From the NCBI GenBank assembly GCA_946409475.1, contig CAMJWQ010000153.1, positions 1 through 8,018 on the forward strand: DNA of 8,018 nucleotides, in the 5' to 3' direction. A model generated the notes under the pieces. The model worked only from the letters and a program-made list of their open reading frames with translations, was not told the origin of the DNA and did no database searches. This stretch comes from an uncultured Lachnospiraceae bacterium (GTDB lineage Bacteria; Bacillota; Clostridia; Lachnospirales; Lachnospiraceae). Of this stretch, positions 6,424 through 8,018 are shown piece after piece. The position numbers and the translations under genes were made by a program. How positions within the stretch are numbered: position 1 is the stretch's first letter; each line of letters opens with the position of its first letter.

Positions 6424-6500
6424 TGCTTTTTCGCGGCCTTTCCTCCCTCTGATTATCGGATGTTAGGGGGGCCTGTTATATAACTTACACCATAATTGGA
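6424..6500. other. Intergenic stretch with a G/C-rich stem and a short palindrome
   Basis: After the AraC stop, CCTCCCT (6442-6448) can pair with AGGGGGG (6465-6471) around a 16-base loop, with one wobble pair, and GTTATATAAC (6475-6484) is a perfect 10-bp palindrome. No T-run follows the stem, so it is not a standard intrinsic terminator. It may be a weak transcript end or a protein site. No gene is visible here. Confidence 0.3.
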
Positions 6501-6529
6501 TTGTAGGATTAAAGGAAATGTTGTATAAT
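6501..6529 (+). promoter_or_regulatory. Promoter of the FAD-dependent oxidoreductase gene
   Basis: A perfect -10 TATAAT (6524-6529) lies 17 bp after a weak -35 TTGTAG (6501-6506). The predicted start near 6536 falls on the first base or two of the inverted repeat at 6535-6551. Confidence 0.55.
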
Positions 6530-6534
6530 CATGC

Positions 6535-6551
6535 ACATAGGTCCCCTATGT
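6535..6551. promoter_or_regulatory. Perfect 7+7 dyad at the predicted transcription start
   Basis: ACATAGG (6535-6541) and CCTATGT (6545-6551) are exact inverted repeats around three bases, TCC. The element begins 5 bp after the -10 box, exactly where a repressor would block transcription. As RNA it would form a small hairpin at the very 5' end, with a tight 3-base loop. A 17-bp dyad fits a dimeric repressor of the TetR, GntR or MarR sort, but no such gene is in the window. Confidence 0.5.
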
Positions 6552-6584
6552 ACGATTAATCAATTTTTCAAGGGAGAAAGCCAA

Positions 6585-7658
6585 ATGTTTGATGTCATAA
6601 TTATCGGAGCAGGTCCGACCGGCTGTTCCGCTGCACGGGAACTTGCCTGTACAGGCTATCATGTATTATTGATTGAAAAATTCAAAATGCCAAGAAACAA
6701 ATCCTGCTCCGGTGTTCTTATAAAAAGGTCTATGGATCTGATCAGGAAATACTTTGGCGAAAATGTGCCTGCGTACACCATGTGTACGCCGACAGACAAC
6801 CAAGGTATGATTTTTACCAATGATAAAGGCCGGGAATGCCGATATGAACAGGAAGGACTAAATATATGGCGCGACCGTTTTGACTATTGGCTGGCAAGAA
6901 AGGCTGTCGAAGCCGGTGCTGAGCTGCGTGATGAAACTGCCGCCCTGTCATGTGAGGAGCAGAAGGATTACGTTCTTGTCAATCTTAAAGGCCCGTCCCT
7001 ATACGTTGAAAAAGCAAAGCTTGTCATTGTCTGCGACGGTGTGACCGGATCTGTGAAGCGAAAGCTTGTCCATACTCCCCAGAGCTATATAACGACTTAC
7101 CAAACCTTTCATAAGGGCTCCATAGATTTGGACTATCATTATTTTTATGCTTATTTGCAGCCTCAGCTTTCGGAATACGATGCATGGTTTAATGTAAAAG
7201 ACGATTATCTCATTTTCGGAGTGTCTGTTAAAGATACAAACAGGCTGAAACATTACTATTCCGAATTTATCACCTATATGAAAAAGCACCATAACGCAAG
7301 AATTGAGAAACAGGAAAGAGCCGAAAAATGGCTCATGCCGCACATTATGCCCGGCTGTCCAATCGAATACGGAAAAGGGAGGATGCTGTTTGCGGGCGAA
7401 ACAGCAGGATTCCTGAACCCCATGGGCGAAGGCATCTCAGCCGGACTGGAATGCGGATATGCGGCTGCCAAAGCAATAGAAGAAATAAACTTAAGCAGCG
7501 AATTGGACATATCAGCCGTATATTCAGCTTATCGGGCAAACACCTCCGCGCTAAGAAATTATATGCGGCGGCAATGGAACTTCGTTGCAGGCACGGCAGA
7601 TACATTCGGCCACATGAAGTATACCGGATTTCAAGTCCAAACAGAACATACTTTTTAA
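6585..7658 (+). CDS. FAD-dependent oxidoreductase, geranylgeranyl-reductase family
   Basis: This 357-residue flavoprotein resembles the geranylgeranyl reductase/aromatic hydroxylase group. The N-terminal Rossmann fold is complete: FDVIIIGAGPTGCSAARE with GxGxxG at 8-13 and the ribose-binding Glu31 in LLIEK. A CSG (41-43) stands where this family often has a Cys-containing loop, and the second FAD site GETAGFLNPMGEGI (271-284) carries Glu where most relatives have Asp. Members reduce isoprenoid double bonds or oxidise small aromatics; the substrate here cannot be told. The frame opens at ATG 6531, but that would start inside the predicted promoter/operator region. The ATG at 6585 has AGGGAGA 7 bases upstream and begins exactly at the FAD fold. 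It seems to be a single-gene unit with its own promoter. Its stop is 2 bp from the stop of the convergent uppP, leaving no terminator between them. Confidence 0.87.
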   Translation: MFDVIIIGAGPTGCSAARELACTGYHVLLIEKFKMPRNKSCSGVLIKRSMDLIRKYFGENVPAYTMCTPTDNQGMIFTNDKGRECRYEQEGLNIWRDRFDYWLARKAVEAGAELRDETAALSCEEQKDYVLVNLKGPSLYVEKAKLVIVCDGVTGSVKRKLVHTPQSYITTYQTFHKGSIDLDYHYFYAYLQPQLSEYDAWFNVKDDYLIFGVSVKDTNRLKHYYSEFITYMKKHHNARIEKQERAEKWLMPHIMPGCPIEYGKGRMLFAGETAGFLNPMGEGISAGLECGYAAAKAIEEINLSSELDISAVYSAYRANTSALRNYMRRQWNFVAGTADTFGHMKYTGFQVQTEHTF

Positions 7659-7660
7659 TA

Positions 7661-8018
7661 TTATTTGAACAGCAGATAGTATCCTATCAGAATAACACCC
7701 AAAACAATTCTATAATAACCAAATGCTTTGAAATTATTTCTCTTAATATAGCCAAGTAAAAATTTTATAGCTGCAATAGACACGAAAAACGCAACTGCCA
7801 TTCCCAAAATTAATATAAACAGCTCCATACCTGTAAAAGAGAAACCGAATTTTAAAATTTTTATTAAACTGGCACCAAACATGGTGGGTATCGACAAAAA
7901 GAAGCTGAATTCCGTAGCCAGTGATCTGGAGGTACCTATTAAAATTGCTCCCAGGATGGTAGAGCCGGATCTGGAGGTACCGGGTATCAATGCCAGGATT
8001 TGAAACATACCAATGAAA
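7661..8018 (-). CDS. uppP: Undecaprenyl-diphosphatase UppP/BacA, C-terminal part (5' end beyond window)
   Basis: This is the C-terminal 118 residues of an integral membrane phosphatase that converts undecaprenyl diphosphate to the monophosphate, recycling the lipid carrier for cell-wall synthesis; overexpression classically gives bacitracin resistance. The family's conserved PGTSRSG active-site motif is visible in FQILALIPGTSRSGSTI, followed by ATEFSFFLSIPTMFGA and two or three hydrophobic helices ending in VLGVILIGYYLLFK. The frame continues through the right edge (Phe-Ile-Gly before FQILAL), so the Met at 8008 is internal. A complete protein has about 270 residues, and the N-terminal half with its Glu-rich motif is not in view. 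A second GTSRS sits 15 residues after the first, where relatives usually have something like GLSR. Being the end of the gene, its promoter is not visible. Confidence 0.93.
   Translation of the reverse strand, partial: FIGMFQILALIPGTSRSGSTILGAILIGTSRSLATEFSFFLSIPTMFGASLIKILKFGFSFTGMELFILILGMAVAFFVSIAAIKFLLGYIKRNNFKAFGYYRIVLGVILIGYYLLFK

Noticed and set aside
6442..6471. Intrinsic terminator after the AraC gene
   Set aside because: The stem is possible, but the loop is long and no T-run follows.
6531..6584. 18-codon N-terminal extension of the FAD oxidoreductase
   Set aside because: It begins 2 bp after the -10 box and lies over the dyad; the ATG at 6585 has a proper ribosome site directly before the FAD fold.
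7328..7759. 143-codon plus-strand frame overlapping the end of the FAD gene and uppP
   Set aside because: It has no ribosome site or recognisable domain and overlaps two well-supported genes.

Overview
The window looks like chromosomal DNA of a low-to-middle GC Firmicute, most likely a Clostridia/Lachnospiraceae-type gut anaerobe. This is judged from strong AGGAGG ribosome sites 7-8 bases before most starts, AT-rich sigma-A-like promoters, and the gene families present. I see no rRNA, tRNA, CRISPR array, insertion sequence or phage gene.

Region 1 (1-3912, all minus strand) is one tightly packed unit. In transcription order it holds a MerR-family regulator, an OmpR-type response regulator, a sensor histidine kinase, an ABC ATPase, and an FtsX-type permease that runs off the left edge. 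The first three genes overlap (8 bp, then 4 bp) and the last two are 5 bp apart. The only gap, 52 bp between kinase and ATPase, contains a hairpin beside the ATPase ribosome site. The second to fifth genes form a classic peptide-sensing or cell-envelope-stress module (two-component system plus MacB/Bce/Vex-like transporter). The MerR gene in front is the unusual addition.

Region 2 (3913-4552) holds a MerR-type promoter (19-bp spacer, central palindrome) pointing right into a short-chain dehydrogenase gene. That gene is broken: a frameshift lies in its cofactor loop, and homology stops just before the catalytic Tyr/Lys. It is annotated as a pseudogene.

Region 3 (4553-6423) is a divergent pair: a DapF-fold amino-acid racemase/epimerase (minus) and an AraC-type regulator (plus) sharing a 173-bp promoter region. 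Both catalytic cysteines of the DapF fold are serine here, so the substrate is probably not, or not only, diaminopimelate. This is the most interesting protein in the window.

Region 4 (6424-8018) holds an FAD-dependent oxidoreductase of the geranylgeranyl-reductase type. Its promoter has a perfect 7+7 dyad at the predicted transcription start. Two bases beyond its stop lies the stop of a convergent gene, the C-terminal part of undecaprenyl-diphosphatase (UppP/BacA), cut by the right edge.

No complete, clearly new multi-gene system is evident. The best leads are the Ser/Ser DapF-like enzyme with its divergent AraC regulator, and the MerR-led sensor/transporter operon.
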